This document shows, one piece after another, positions 42,921 to 51,385 of a stretch of 63,503 bases of DNA. This stretch comes from JAAUTS01 sp034440395 (lineage in GTDB: Bacteria > Verrucomicrobiota > Verrucomicrobiia > Methylacidiphilales > JAAUTS01), in assembly GCA_034440395.1 (NCBI GenBank), contig JAWXBW010000024.1:1-63503 (forward strand), in the 5' to 3' direction. The notes beneath the pieces were generated by a model. It worked only from the letters and a program-made list of their open reading frames with translations. It made no database searches and was not told where the DNA came from. A program made the position numbers and the translations under genes. Each line of letters opens with the position of its first letter. Within the stretch, counting starts at the first letter, position 1.

Positions 42921-43670
42921 ATGCTACTTGAAATTCAACATTTAAAGAAGACCTTGAATCGCACCCCAGTTCTTAAGGACGTGAATCTATGTCTAAATAA
43001 AGGGGAACGAGTAGTCATCATAGGACGCAGTGGCGGAGGGAAAAGTGTTTTACTTCGCCACGTCATGGGGCTTATGCAGCCAGATGAAGGACAGGTGATT
43101 TATCAAGGAGTCAACATTTCCATCCTCTCGGATGAAGAGATCAATCCCTATCGCCGCAAGATGGGAATGCTTTTCCAAAATGGAGCTTTATTTGATTCTA
43201 TGTCCGTTGAAGATAACCTAGCTTTCCCTTTACATGAAATGGGCGGATATACAGCTAAAGAAATCAGGCTGAAGGTTGCTGAATCTTTAGAGATGGTGGA
43301 CTTACCTGGACAACAAAATAAGATGCCTGCCGAACTTAGCGGAGGTATGAAGAAGCGTGTTGCTCTAGCTCGCGCTGTCATTAACCGCCCTGAACTCATG
43401 CTTTATGACGAGCCCACGACAGGCCTAGACCCCATCGTAGCAGATAGCATTAATCGATTAATTTTGAGATTGTCGGATAAACTTGGAATGGCTTCTATCG
43501 TAGTCACCCATGACATGGTGAGCGCCTATTTGATCGCCGAGCGGATTTGCTACCTTCATGCTGGAAAGATTTACTTTGAGGGAACTCCTCAACAAGTTCA
43601 AAGCACAGAAGATCCATTAGTGAAAAAATTTGTGAATGGCATTTCAGAAACATCAGATGCGGTGGTTTAA
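42921..43670 (+). CDS. mlaF: MlaF-family ABC ATPase
   Basis: This 249-residue ATPase has Walker A GRSGGGKSVLLRHVMGL, signature LSGGMKKRVALARA, Walker B LMLYDEPTTGLDP and the H-loop VVTHDMVSA. It starts one base after the mlaE stop, so translation is coupled. It energises lipid movement with MlaE and the MCE protein downstream. Confidence 0.95.
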   Translation: MLLEIQHLKKTLNRTPVLKDVNLCLNKGERVVIIGRSGGGKSVLLRHVMGLMQPDEGQVIYQGVNISILSDEEINPYRRKMGMLFQNGALFDSMSVEDNLAFPLHEMGGYTAKEIRLKVAESLEMVDLPGQQNKMPAELSGGMKKRVALARAVINRPELMLYDEPTTGLDPIVADSINRLILRLSDKLGMASIVVTHDMVSAYLIAERICYLHAGKIYFEGTPQQVQSTEDPLVKKFVNGISETSDAVV

Positions 43671-43695
43671 AATCGATTAAGATTGGAATATAAAA

Positions 43696-44463
43696 ATGAA
43701 AGATAAAAATCTCGAAATTAAAGTAGGTGCTTTTTTTCTCTTTGGGCTTTTAGCTATAGGTATCCTTATCGTGACCTTTGGTCGCTTTGGACAATTCAAC
43801 CGGTCAACCTATAATATCACGGTTCAGTTTGCTAATAGCAGTGGAGTCATTAAGAACTCTCAAGTTCTCTACCGTGGAGCCAAGATCGGCACAGTATCGA
43901 AAGCCCCAGTTATTAGTGACGGTGGCAAGTACGTTGATCTAAGCCTTATGATTAGAAGTGATATTCAGATTGATCAAGGCTCTAAGTTTAAAATAGGAGT
44001 GTATGGCCTACTGGGTGATCGTTTTGTGGATATCATTCCCCCTGACGTTAACACGGATCAATACATCCAACATGATGCAGTTTTGAAAGGAACGGAAAGT
44101 AAAGGGTTTGGAGATATTGCAGAACGGTTAGATACTATTTCAGAAAATATACAAAATAAATTACTAACTCCTGAACTGACCGAGGACATACATGAGTCCG
44201 TTAAGAATGCCAAAAATTTATTAGGTCGCATGGATAAATTTATGTCCGAAGCCGAATCTGGTAAAGGGGCAGTTTACATGTTGATGAAGGATGAGAAAGT
44301 GGCCAGTGATCTACGCATGACCATAGCTGAAATGAAGCAGCTCAGTTTTAATCTAAGAACCCGTGGTATCCTTTTTTATAAAGATGTCAGTGAAGAAACC
44401 TCTAAAGAAAATGCTGATAAAAGTAAAGCTAAGGCCCCCGCAAAAGGCCAAAAAACTAGATGA
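43696..44463 (+). CDS. mlaD: MlaD-like MCE-domain protein
   Basis: This 255-residue protein has one N-terminal membrane helix (residues 10-27) and a periplasmic MCE domain (VQFANSSGVIKNSQVLYRGAKIGTVSKAPV, then YGLLGDRFVDIIPP). A long helical C-terminus follows, ending in a charged tail rich in Lys and Ala. MCE proteins form hexameric rings that bind lipid. Its stop overlaps the ispD start by four bases. The two are functionally unrelated, though both concern membrane lipids or lipid carriers. Confidence 0.9.
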   Translation: MKDKNLEIKVGAFFLFGLLAIGILIVTFGRFGQFNRSTYNITVQFANSSGVIKNSQVLYRGAKIGTVSKAPVISDGGKYVDLSLMIRSDIQIDQGSKFKIGVYGLLGDRFVDIIPPDVNTDQYIQHDAVLKGTESKGFGDIAERLDTISENIQNKLLTPELTEDIHESVKNAKNLLGRMDKFMSEAESGKGAVYMLMKDEKVASDLRMTIAEMKQLSFNLRTRGILFYKDVSEETSKENADKSKAKAPAKGQKTR

Positions 44464-45344
44464 ACCACTGTTCAGCCATTCTGCTGGCTGCTGGTAAGAG
44501 TCAGCGTTTAGGGTTTGATAAAATTTTAACCCCACTTTGCGGTCAGCCCGTTCTCATTTATTCCTTACAAAGTCTTTTAAATTCTCCCTTGATCCATGAG
44601 GTTATCATCGTCACTCGTCAAGATATCATACCTGCAATTGAGTCTTTAGTTGCAGGGCAGAAGCCAGTTAAAAATGTTCGTGTGATCCAAGGAGGCGCCG
44701 AGAGGCAAGACTCAGTTTACCTAGGACTAAAATCTGTTGCTGCCAACTCTACCCATATTCTGATTCATGATGCCGCTCGCCCACTGCTGTCCCTCTCCAT
44801 GATCGAAAAAAGTTTAATAGCCTGCGAAAAAACGGGTGCCGCAGTGGTCGCTAGGCGAGCAACAGACACCTTAAAAAAAGTTTCTGCAACAGATGAAATT
44901 GAGGCTACCCTCGATCGCTCAACTATCTGGTTAGTCGAAACTCCACAAGTCTTTCATAAAAAAATCATCACGGAATCTTACGAGAGGGTGATCACTAAGA
45001 AAGCCTTCGTTACAGATGACGCCTCTACTGTTGAACTAGCGGGAGGGACAGTTTTTGTTGTAGAATCAGACACTTTAAATTTAAAAATCACCCGAACCAT
45101 GGATTGGGAAATACTCGAGCTTTGGTTAAAAAAAGAAGGGGTTTTATTAGTACGTGAGGATATCCACCATTTAAGCAATGAGCTTAGTCCGCTCATCGGA
45201 TACTTGCCACTTTTGGAAAAATACGGTGGGCATGACGAGAAATTTTTAAACTATTTAGCTAGATGTATCGACTCAGCTAGAGGTGTTCAGACCGCACTAC
45301 ACGCTCTGCAAACAAAAACTCGTAACTTATTCGCTAACAACTAG
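44460..45344 (+). CDS. ispD: IspD with a DHp-like C-terminal extension
   Basis: Residues 1-223 are a 2-C-methyl-D-erythritol 4-phosphate cytidylyltransferase (MEP isoprenoid pathway), with the nucleotide motif LLAAGKSQRLGFDK, HDAARP and the TDDASTVE segment. It normally ends near residue 230. Residues 224-294 form an extra helical segment that aligns with histidine-kinase H-boxes: position 236 His, then Leu, Asn, Leu, Pro and Gly at the spacing of the HDLNN-LLTPILGY pattern (HHLSNELSPLIGY here). No ATPase domain follows. The cytidylyltransferase activity is secure. The extension could be a dimerisation or phosphoacceptor module, or simple helical tail. Confidence 0.9.
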   Translation: MNHCSAILLAAGKSQRLGFDKILTPLCGQPVLIYSLQSLLNSPLIHEVIIVTRQDIIPAIESLVAGQKPVKNVRVIQGGAERQDSVYLGLKSVAANSTHILIHDAARPLLSLSMIEKSLIACEKTGAAVVARRATDTLKKVSATDEIEATLDRSTIWLVETPQVFHKKIITESYERVITKKAFVTDDASTVELAGGTVFVVESDTLNLKITRTMDWEILELWLKKEGVLLVREDIHHLSNELSPLIGYLPLLEKYGGHDEKFLNYLARCIDSARGVQTALHALQTKTRNLFANN

Positions 45345-45347
45345 ATC

Positions 45348-45376
45348 TTGACATAAACTCTAGCTGATAGGATATT
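45348..45376 (+). promoter_or_regulatory. sigma70-like promoter for the small membrane protein
   Basis: TTGACA (45348-45353), a 17-base spacer and GATATT (45371-45376). The -35 box is perfect. The expected +1 is about 45383, leaving an 11-base leader before the ATG at 45394. Confidence 0.5.
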
Positions 45377-45393
45377 GCTGCCTAGATTTCGAT

Positions 45394-45693
45394 ATGAAAA
45401 ATACCCACCAAAATATTGCAAGAGCTAAAGAAATAGCCAACATTCTTGCAGGGGTAGGCTTGCTATTAACCATTATTCCTTTAGGGCTTTGTATTGTTAG
45501 TTTATTTCTTTTAGAAGGCGTTTCCCCTCTAAAGGCTTTGTATTCTTTAGGCTGGGCCTTTATGGCTGCCCTAGCTATGCTCCCCTTGGGTCTAGGAGTT
45601 TTTGTCGGGGCGCTTGCTTGGATGTCTCTACTCAAACGCACTAAGCAGAAAGCTGAGTATGCGGGTGAGTATGATGATGATGATGACGTCTAA
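45394..45693 (+). CDS. small two-helix membrane protein
   Basis: This is a 99-residue protein with two hydrophobic segments (about residues 17-40 and 52-76), a positively charged stretch (LLKRTKQK) and an acidic tail with a run of aspartates. Function is not recognised. It has its own promoter, 49 bases after ispD, and converges with the citramalate synthase gene with only four bases between stops. The short length and lack of a known family keep the call general. Confidence 0.7.
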   Translation: MKNTHQNIARAKEIANILAGVGLLLTIIPLGLCIVSLFLLEGVSPLKALYSLGWAFMAALAMLPLGLGVFVGALAWMSLLKRTKQKAEYAGEYDDDDDV

Positions 45694-45697
45694 AATG

Positions 45698-47290
45698 TCA
45701 CTTGCCTTGGCTTTCACTCTGAAGTAGCATGACGTTAAGGTAATAAAGCACGCTATCACAAAGTGCTAGCCAACTGGCTTCAATCACATTATCCGACACA
45801 CCCACGGTTCCCCATTCTTTTAGTCCGTCACTTGAGATGATTAGAACGCGTGTTTTTGCAGCGGTGCCGTTGGAGGAATCCATGATCCGAACTTTATAAT
45901 CGATGAGATGAAAAGCATTAATCTGAGGGTATTTTTGTACTAGTGCTCGGCGCAGGCTGTTGTCTAAAGCGTTTACGGGGCCATCACCATTGGCTACGGT
46001 ATGGATGACTTCATTATCCACCATGAGTTTAACCGTAGCCTCACAATTGGTGAAGCCGTGCGTGACGTTTTTTCTCATGGACACATGATATTCACTAAGC
46101 TCAAAAGACGGTTTAAAACCCTCCAGTTGGCTTCGCACAAGTAATTCAAACGAAGCATCTGCCGCCTCGAATTCATAGCCTTCATTTTCTAAGCGTTTGA
46201 TATCTTCTAAAATGCGACGTGTGGCAGGATCCTTTTCATCTAAGGTGATTCCCAGTTCCCTAGCCTTAAGCATGACATTGGTGCGGCCAGAAAGTTCACC
46301 AACTAAAATACGTTGGCGGTTTCCCACCAGTTCAGGAGTGATGTGTTCGTAGCTGACTTCCGTTTTATTGACGGCATTAACGTGCATACCTCCCTTATGG
46401 GCAAAGGAGGAGATGCCAACGAAAGGAGCGCGGTTATCGTGGTTTTGATTCGCTACTTCATCAACAAAACAGGACAGTTCACTAAGTTGGCTCAGTTTGG
46501 AATCAGCAAGGACTCTTCTTTGCAACTTCAGTTCTAGAAGGGGCATGACGGAGATGAGGTTGCAGTTACCAGTTCTCTCACCGTAACCATTGATCGTACC
46601 TTGTATTTGAGAAGCTCCTTCAAGAACCGCAGCTAAGGCATTGGCCACGCCGAGTCCACAATCATTATGGGTATGAATGCCGATCTTAGTTTTAACGGTG
46701 CCGACCATTTTTCGAGTTATCTCAGCGATCTCATGCGGCATAGTGCCTCCGTTTGTGTCGCACAGCACTATATAATCCGCTCCTGCATCGGAGGCTGCTT
46801 GGATCGTGCTGAGAGCATAGGCAGGATTATTTTTATAACCGTCAAAAAAATGTTCGGCATCGTAAATGACCTCACGCCCATTCGCTTTTAGTACTGCCAC
46901 GGTATCAGCAATCATGCGGATATTTTCTTCAGGAGTTGTTCTTAAAACTTTTTCCACGTGTAACATCCATGACTTCCCAAAAAAGGTGACAACGGGCGTA
47001 GCCGCATCAAGCAGCATCTTCACCTGCGGATCTTCGGAAGCCTTCATTCCAGGCTTACAGGTACTGCCGAAGGCCGCTATTTTGGTTTGCCCCCAATCCT
47101 GTTTTGCTGCCTCTTGGAAGAAGGCTACATCCTTCTCGTTAGACCCAGGCCAACCACCCTCAATGTAATGTACTCCAAAATCAGCTAAACGCCGAGCAAC
47201 TCGAAGCTTATCACGTAGAGAAAAGTTGATACCTTCTCCCTGAGCACCGTCGCGCAAGGTGGTATCGTAAAGTGTGATAGTGGATTTCAT
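45698..47290 (-). CDS. cimA: (R)-citramalate synthase
   Basis: This 530-residue enzyme condenses acetyl-CoA and pyruvate to citramalate, opening the threonine-independent route to isoleucine. The N-terminus YDTTLRDGAQGEGINFSLRDKLRVARRL and the segment GIHTHNDCGLGVANALA with metal ligands are typical of HMGL-like TIM barrels. Features such as YIEGGWPGSNEKD point to the citramalate synthase rather than LeuA. The C-terminal LeuA-type regulatory domain (FELSEYHVSMRKN through RIMDSSNGTAAKTRVLI) is present and would bind isoleucine. Length is normal for the CimA subgroup. Confidence 0.92.
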   Translation of the reverse strand: MKSTITLYDTTLRDGAQGEGINFSLRDKLRVARRLADFGVHYIEGGWPGSNEKDVAFFQEAAKQDWGQTKIAAFGSTCKPGMKASEDPQVKMLLDAATPVVTFFGKSWMLHVEKVLRTTPEENIRMIADTVAVLKANGREVIYDAEHFFDGYKNNPAYALSTIQAASDAGADYIVLCDTNGGTMPHEIAEITRKMVGTVKTKIGIHTHNDCGLGVANALAAVLEGASQIQGTINGYGERTGNCNLISVMPLLELKLQRRVLADSKLSQLSELSCFVDEVANQNHDNRAPFVGISSFAHKGGMHVNAVNKTEVSYEHITPELVGNRQRILVGELSGRTNVMLKARELGITLDEKDPATRRILEDIKRLENEGYEFEAADASFELLVRSQLEGFKPSFELSEYHVSMRKNVTHGFTNCEATVKLMVDNEVIHTVANGDGPVNALDNSLRRALVQKYPQINAFHLIDYKVRIMDSSNGTAAKTRVLIISSDGLKEWGTVGVSDNVIEASWLALCDSVLYYLNVMLLQSESQGK

Positions 47291-47463
47291 AAAGGATTAA
47301 ATAGGTTGAAAAAACAATGAAAGGTGAGTAGATCTCGCTGAGCCAAGCCAGCAAGTGCAAATTAAATCTGAGTAATAATCAGAGAGCACAGTGCTTGAGT
47401 ACTATCGGAATATTTAGAGGTGTTTTCGATTACCAAGCGCATAAATTACGTTTAACCTCAAGA

Positions 47464-47527
47464 ACACTTAACGGCAAGTGATTTGTTCCAAGAGAATTCT
47501 TCTTGTTTCTCTAAGTGTGAACAAATC
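47464..47527 (+). promoter_or_regulatory. structured adk leader with interleaved complementary segments
   Basis: ACACTTA (47464-47470) complements TAAGTGT (47512-47518). GATTTGTTC (47480-47488) complements GAACAAATC (47519-47527). The order A-B-A'-B' allows a pseudoknot or two competing hairpins. A small CACTT/AAGTG hairpin (47465-47469 with 47476-47480) competes with both. The region ends 48 bases before the adk start. Function is inferred only. The rest of the 282-base gap from 47291 shows no coding signal. Confidence 0.3.
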
Positions 47528-47575
47528 TGAATTCTAAGATTGAGCTTTTCCTAACTATTTGGTGGAATAGACGTG

Positions 47576-48163
47576 ATGGAATATCGTGCTTTTTTAATTT
47601 TCGGGGCTCCTGGCTCTGGTAAAGGAACTCAGGGAAAAATTCTTGGCACGATCCCAGGTTTTTTTCACCTTGCTTGTGGCGATGTATTTAGGTCATTGGA
47701 TTTACGTTCAGAGGTAGGCCGTGCGTTCATTGAATACTCCAGTCGTGGAGAGCTAGTTCCCAACGACATTACGATTAAGCTCTGGAAAAATCATCTCGCT
47801 AACATGGTCACTCTTGGCCGCTTTAAGCCAGATTTGGATCACTTGGTTTTAGACGGCATCCCCCGAAATCTTGAGCAGGCTCGAATTTTAGAAGGGGATA
47901 TTAATGTAAAAAAAGTTTTTCACCTGGATTGCCCTAACCGCGAGCTACTTGTAGAGCGTATGCGCCGCCGTGCACTTAAAGACAACCGCTTTGATGATGC
48001 AAATGAGGACATCATCCGTGTGCGTTTGCAAAAATACTTAGAGGAGACTAAGCCCGTGCTGGACTATTATGGCACTGCTAAGACTGTTGATGTCGATGCC
48101 ATGAAATACCCTTATGAAGTGCTACGGGAAATATTGAAACACATTCATACGCTTAAGGATTAG
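47576..48163 (+). CDS. adk: adenylate kinase
   Basis: This P-loop kinase interconverts AMP, ATP and ADP. The 195-residue protein (ATG at 47576, with an in-frame GTG one codon before) has P-loop FGAPGSGKGTQG, the AMP-binding DVFRSLDLRSEVG segment, DGIPRNLEQAR and the C-terminal arginine-rich region (RMRRRALKDNRFDDANEDIIRVRL). The LID is the short form without zinc cysteines. A structured leader lies upstream. fmt begins 14 bases after its stop. Confidence 0.93.
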   Translation: MEYRAFLIFGAPGSGKGTQGKILGTIPGFFHLACGDVFRSLDLRSEVGRAFIEYSSRGELVPNDITIKLWKNHLANMVTLGRFKPDLDHLVLDGIPRNLEQARILEGDINVKKVFHLDCPNRELLVERMRRRALKDNRFDDANEDIIRVRLQKYLEETKPVLDYYGTAKTVDVDAMKYPYEVLREILKHIHTLKD

Positions 48164-48177
48164 CCTTAGTTTTTAGG

Positions 48178-49119
48178 ATGCGTATTCTTTTCACAGGCAC
48201 AGGGGAAATTGGGGTTCCTGCCTTACGGGCTTTATTAGAGTCCGAAATTCATCATGTCGTGGGTGTCATCACTCAGCCCGATCGTGCTGCGGGACGCCAT
48301 CAAGAGCTTCTTGCTTCGCCCGTTAAGCAAATGGCATTTCTTCATCATGTATCTGTTTATCAGCCTGAGAAAATCAATACTACAGCCGTCCTTGAGCAGA
48401 TCAATTATCTCAAGCCTGACATTATGGTGGTCTGCGCATATGGACAAATTTTAAAATCCCCCATCCTTAAGTCACCACGCGTAGGTTGCTTAAATCTACA
48501 TGCCTCACTGCTGCCTAAATACCGTGGTTCGTCATGCATTCAAGCGGCTATTAAAAATGGCGATGCCAAGAGCGGTATGACTGTGATGTGGATGGATGAA
48601 GGACTTGATACGGGTGATATCTTCCTTCAAGAGGAGTTAAAACTTGCGCGCGACGAGACGGCTGGAACTCTTCATGACCGCTTAGCAAGTCAAGGCCCAA
48701 GCTTATTATTATCCGCTTTGGATCTAATCGGAAAGGGGAAGACCATCAGGAAAGCTCAGAGTACTTCCCAAGCAACGTATGTTAAAAAGCTAAGTAAGGC
48801 GGACGGGCATGTGGACTGGAATTTTCCTCAAGTCGAAGTAGAGGCACACATTCGCTCAATGATCCCTTGGCCTGGTGCTTTTAATTTTCTCAATATGGAT
48901 GGAGAGAAAAAATCGGTAAAAATTTTTCAGACTATTATTTCTAATAGGGCCAAGGGTTCACCTGGGGAAATCTTGCGGATAGATGAGCATGGTATTTTGG
49001 TGGCGGCGGGGGAGGGTGGTCTGCTCTTGCGAGAGGTGCAATTGGAAGGCCGTAAACGCATGAAAGCGGACGAAATGGCTCGCGGTATTCACTTAACCAC
49101 AGGCATGTTTTTGGAATAA
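48178..49119 (+). CDS. fmt: methionyl-tRNA formyltransferase
   Basis: This enzyme formylates Met-tRNAfMet for initiation. The 313-residue protein has the N-terminal FTGTGEIGVPALRALL, the catalytic stretch LNLHASLLPKYRGSSCIQ (Asn, His) and the Asp of DEGLDTGDIF. A C-terminal OB-like domain follows (AHIRSMIPWPGAFNF). Length is normal. The usual neighbour def is not present. It lies 14 bases after adk, suggesting one transcript. Confidence 0.96.
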   Translation: MRILFTGTGEIGVPALRALLESEIHHVVGVITQPDRAAGRHQELLASPVKQMAFLHHVSVYQPEKINTTAVLEQINYLKPDIMVVCAYGQILKSPILKSPRVGCLNLHASLLPKYRGSSCIQAAIKNGDAKSGMTVMWMDEGLDTGDIFLQEELKLARDETAGTLHDRLASQGPSLLLSALDLIGKGKTIRKAQSTSQATYVKKLSKADGHVDWNFPQVEVEAHIRSMIPWPGAFNFLNMDGEKKSVKIFQTIISNRAKGSPGEILRIDEHGILVAAGEGGLLLREVQLEGRKRMKADEMARGIHLTTGMFLE

Positions 49120-49123
49120 ACCT

Positions 49124-50140
49124 TCAAGGCTGGCTTCGTAACGGGATATCGACATACACAGGGTAGTGGTCGCTGGCTAGTCCGCGTTCATCGCCACCAA
49201 ACACATCTTTTCGCTTACTGGCACCACGAGCTAAAACGTAGGCAGTCGGGATGTTTTCACCCCATCCAGAGGAAAACCAGATATAATCAAATGTGCTGTC
49301 AGGGTAAGGTTCGCCCTCACGTGCGGGGATGGTGATAATGGCCTTGCGCTCCTGAATACCGAAGGAATGTCGGAATCCCATACTCTGCAGTTCGGAAAAA
49401 GTTTTTTCGTCTTCAAAGTTTTTGGAAAAAAAATCTGTATTAAAATCACCACAGACTAATATTTTATCGCGATAGGGATCAAGGTTGAGCCTGTCTAAAT
49501 CACGCTTTAATTCTTGGATGGCAGCTAATCTCTTGGCGTAATTTGAACTGCGGTCCTTTTCATTTTCTGCTCCGAAATTGCTTTTAGTATGGCCGTTGTA
49601 GATGACAAATTTTAAATTACCTACTTCATACCGCGCAGCTAACCAGCCCCGTGCTGGGCGATCTTTTTCAGCAAGAGTGGCAAAGTCGATCTCCCACGTT
49701 TCGCTCCACGCTGGGTTTGAGAGTATTCCGACTTGTTGTTGAATCTTATCATTAAGCAGACGTTCTTGATTCTCGTCATTAAACCACGAGGAGGCGATAT
49801 TATGGAATGCGCTAGTCCCTAGATTCTTATTTAAAGAAACTAATGCAGCCAGATTACGCGTTTCCTGTGTGAGCAAAATATCTGGTTTAAAATCTTTGAT
49901 CATGGCTGCTACGGCAGCCGTTTGCCATTGTACATTTTCCTTGGTGCTCTGACGTAGGCCAGCGGGAAACCACTCGATATTCCACGTAGCAATACGGATA
50001 CTGGTTCTATCAGAGTAATCAGTTTTTGTAGCGCTTTCTTGTGTGAAAGGCTTTTCAATCCGAGGGCTGTCAGCTTGTAGAATGAGTGGCCATACTATTA
50101 AAAAAAGGCTGCAAACTGAAATTTTCAGAGGGGCACGCAT
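49124..50140 (-). CDS. secreted endonuclease/exonuclease/phosphatase-family enzyme
   Basis: A signal peptide (KISVCSLFLIVWPLILQA) precedes a 310-residue EEP-fold domain. Motifs are intact: RIATWNIEWFP, LTQETRN with the metal Glu, YNGHTKS with His, GDFNTDFF with catalytic Asp/Asn, and ASDHYPVYVDI with the terminal Asp-His. This fold includes DNase I-like nucleases and sphingomyelinase-type phosphodiesterases. Export points to action in the periplasm or outside. The substrate is unknown. Its stop is four bases from the fmt stop on the opposite strand. Confidence 0.88.
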   Translation of the reverse strand: MRAPLKISVCSLFLIVWPLILQADSPRIEKPFTQESATKTDYSDRTSIRIATWNIEWFPAGLRQSTKENVQWQTAAVAAMIKDFKPDILLTQETRNLAALVSLNKNLGTSAFHNIASSWFNDENQERLLNDKIQQQVGILSNPAWSETWEIDFATLAEKDRPARGWLAARYEVGNLKFVIYNGHTKSNFGAENEKDRSSNYAKRLAAIQELKRDLDRLNLDPYRDKILVCGDFNTDFFSKNFEDEKTFSELQSMGFRHSFGIQERKAIITIPAREGEPYPDSTFDYIWFSSGWGENIPTAYVLARGASKRKDVFGGDERGLASDHYPVYVDIPLRSQP

Positions 50141-50212
50141 TCCGAAAGTATGAGCTAATACACCAACGGCTGCAACTATTTCAACCCGTCAATTAATAAC
50201 ACTACGCTTAAA

Positions 50213-51301
50213 TCAACGTTTAAGCGTAGATCCCCGCACGATAAGCTCAGTCGGTAAAAGTATTTTAACTGGCAGCTGTGGGGTCTGCATCTCGTTCAAG
50301 AGATAATTAGCTGCAACTCGCCCCATCTGGCTAGAGTAGATATCGATCGTTGTCATGGGAGGCTCTAGCATTTGCCCAAAGTGGTTGTTATCAAAACCGA
50401 CCACGCTTACGTGTTTAGGAACCTCTATTTTTAAATGGTGCAATTCCGAAACGAGCTCGAAGGCTTCACGATCAGATCCGCAAACGATAGCTGTAGGCTT
50501 CGTTGTTAATCCGTAATATATTTCAGCGGCGCGGCGGGCGGATCTTTCTGTGTGGTTATCGTAAAATACCATGTCTAAGCAGGTATCTTGGCCATGTTGC
50601 CGCATAACCTGCTGGTAGGTGAGAAACCGTTCTCGGTAGCCGTCGTGAACATTTAAGCCCGTTACATACATGGCAATCCGTTTATGATTTTCTGAAAACA
50701 AATGAGCTAAAAGTTTTTCCATGCCTGCACGATTGTCACTACAAATGCAGCCGATTTCTTCTTGGTTGAGCGTGGCATTTCCTAAAGTCACAGCGGGTAT
50801 TTTATCTCGCACAAGTTGAGCAATAACTTGAGGCTCTACATGGTTGGGAAGCACGACTCCCATGCAGCCGTGGTGGCGTGCCTCAGCTATCTTAGCCATT
50901 TTTTCTTGTGCGGAATGAAATCCAGAATAAGCACGTAGCTCATAGCCTTCTTCGAAGAGCGTTTCCTCCACTCCAATCATCCAGTCAAGGATAAGGCTAT
51001 ACCAACCTCTGAGAATATCTCGATTGACCACGAGGATGACTTCACCGCTGGGAGGATTAGCACGTTGAATGTAATGGTATCCTATTTCGCCTGTCCTTGC
51101 TTCGATCAGTCGCTGCTTGGTTAATTCTTCTAAAGAATAATCAATAGCAGTTTTAGGGATACGCAGGATACGGCTTAGCTCGGCGGCGCTGGGTAGAACT
51201 TCCGCTATGTAACGACTGCGAATCAAAGTGCGCAGCAGGGACAGAGCCCTCTCCTTTGAGTCAAAAGACAAACGAGCAGTATCTTTTTTGGTGTCGGTCA
51301 T
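50213..51301 (-). CDS. GntR/LacI-type hybrid transcriptional regulator
   Basis: This 362-residue protein has a winged-helix GntR-type N-terminus (about residues 15-80: VLPSAAELSRILRIPKTAIDYSLEELTKQRLIEAR), then a periplasmic-binding-protein-like ligand domain of the LacI/GalR kind (VEETLFEEGYELRAYSG, CSDNRAGMEKLLAHL, VSVVGFDNNHFGQML, TTIDIYSSQMGRVAANYLL). Sugar-like ligands are usual. An SD (GAGG) at normal spacing precedes the ATG. A promoter-like TTGTAG and TACAAT lie upstream on the minus strand. Its target genes are unclear; sugar-catabolism neighbours are far away. Confidence 0.88.
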   Translation of the reverse strand: MTDTKKDTARLSFDSKERALSLLRTLIRSRYIAEVLPSAAELSRILRIPKTAIDYSLEELTKQRLIEARTGEIGYHYIQRANPPSGEVILVVNRDILRGWYSLILDWMIGVEETLFEEGYELRAYSGFHSAQEKMAKIAEARHHGCMGVVLPNHVEPQVIAQLVRDKIPAVTLGNATLNQEEIGCICSDNRAGMEKLLAHLFSENHKRIAMYVTGLNVHDGYRERFLTYQQVMRQHGQDTCLDMVFYDNHTERSARRAAEIYYGLTTKPTAIVCGSDREAFELVSELHHLKIEVPKHVSVVGFDNNHFGQMLEPPMTTIDIYSSQMGRVAANYLLNEMQTPQLPVKILLPTELIVRGSTLKR

Positions 51302-51385
51302 AAGCTAATCCTCATTCCAATAATCTGATTGTAAGGAAACAAACGCAAACTACAAGCTTGAAGCGCACTTATCTAATAATCGAGA

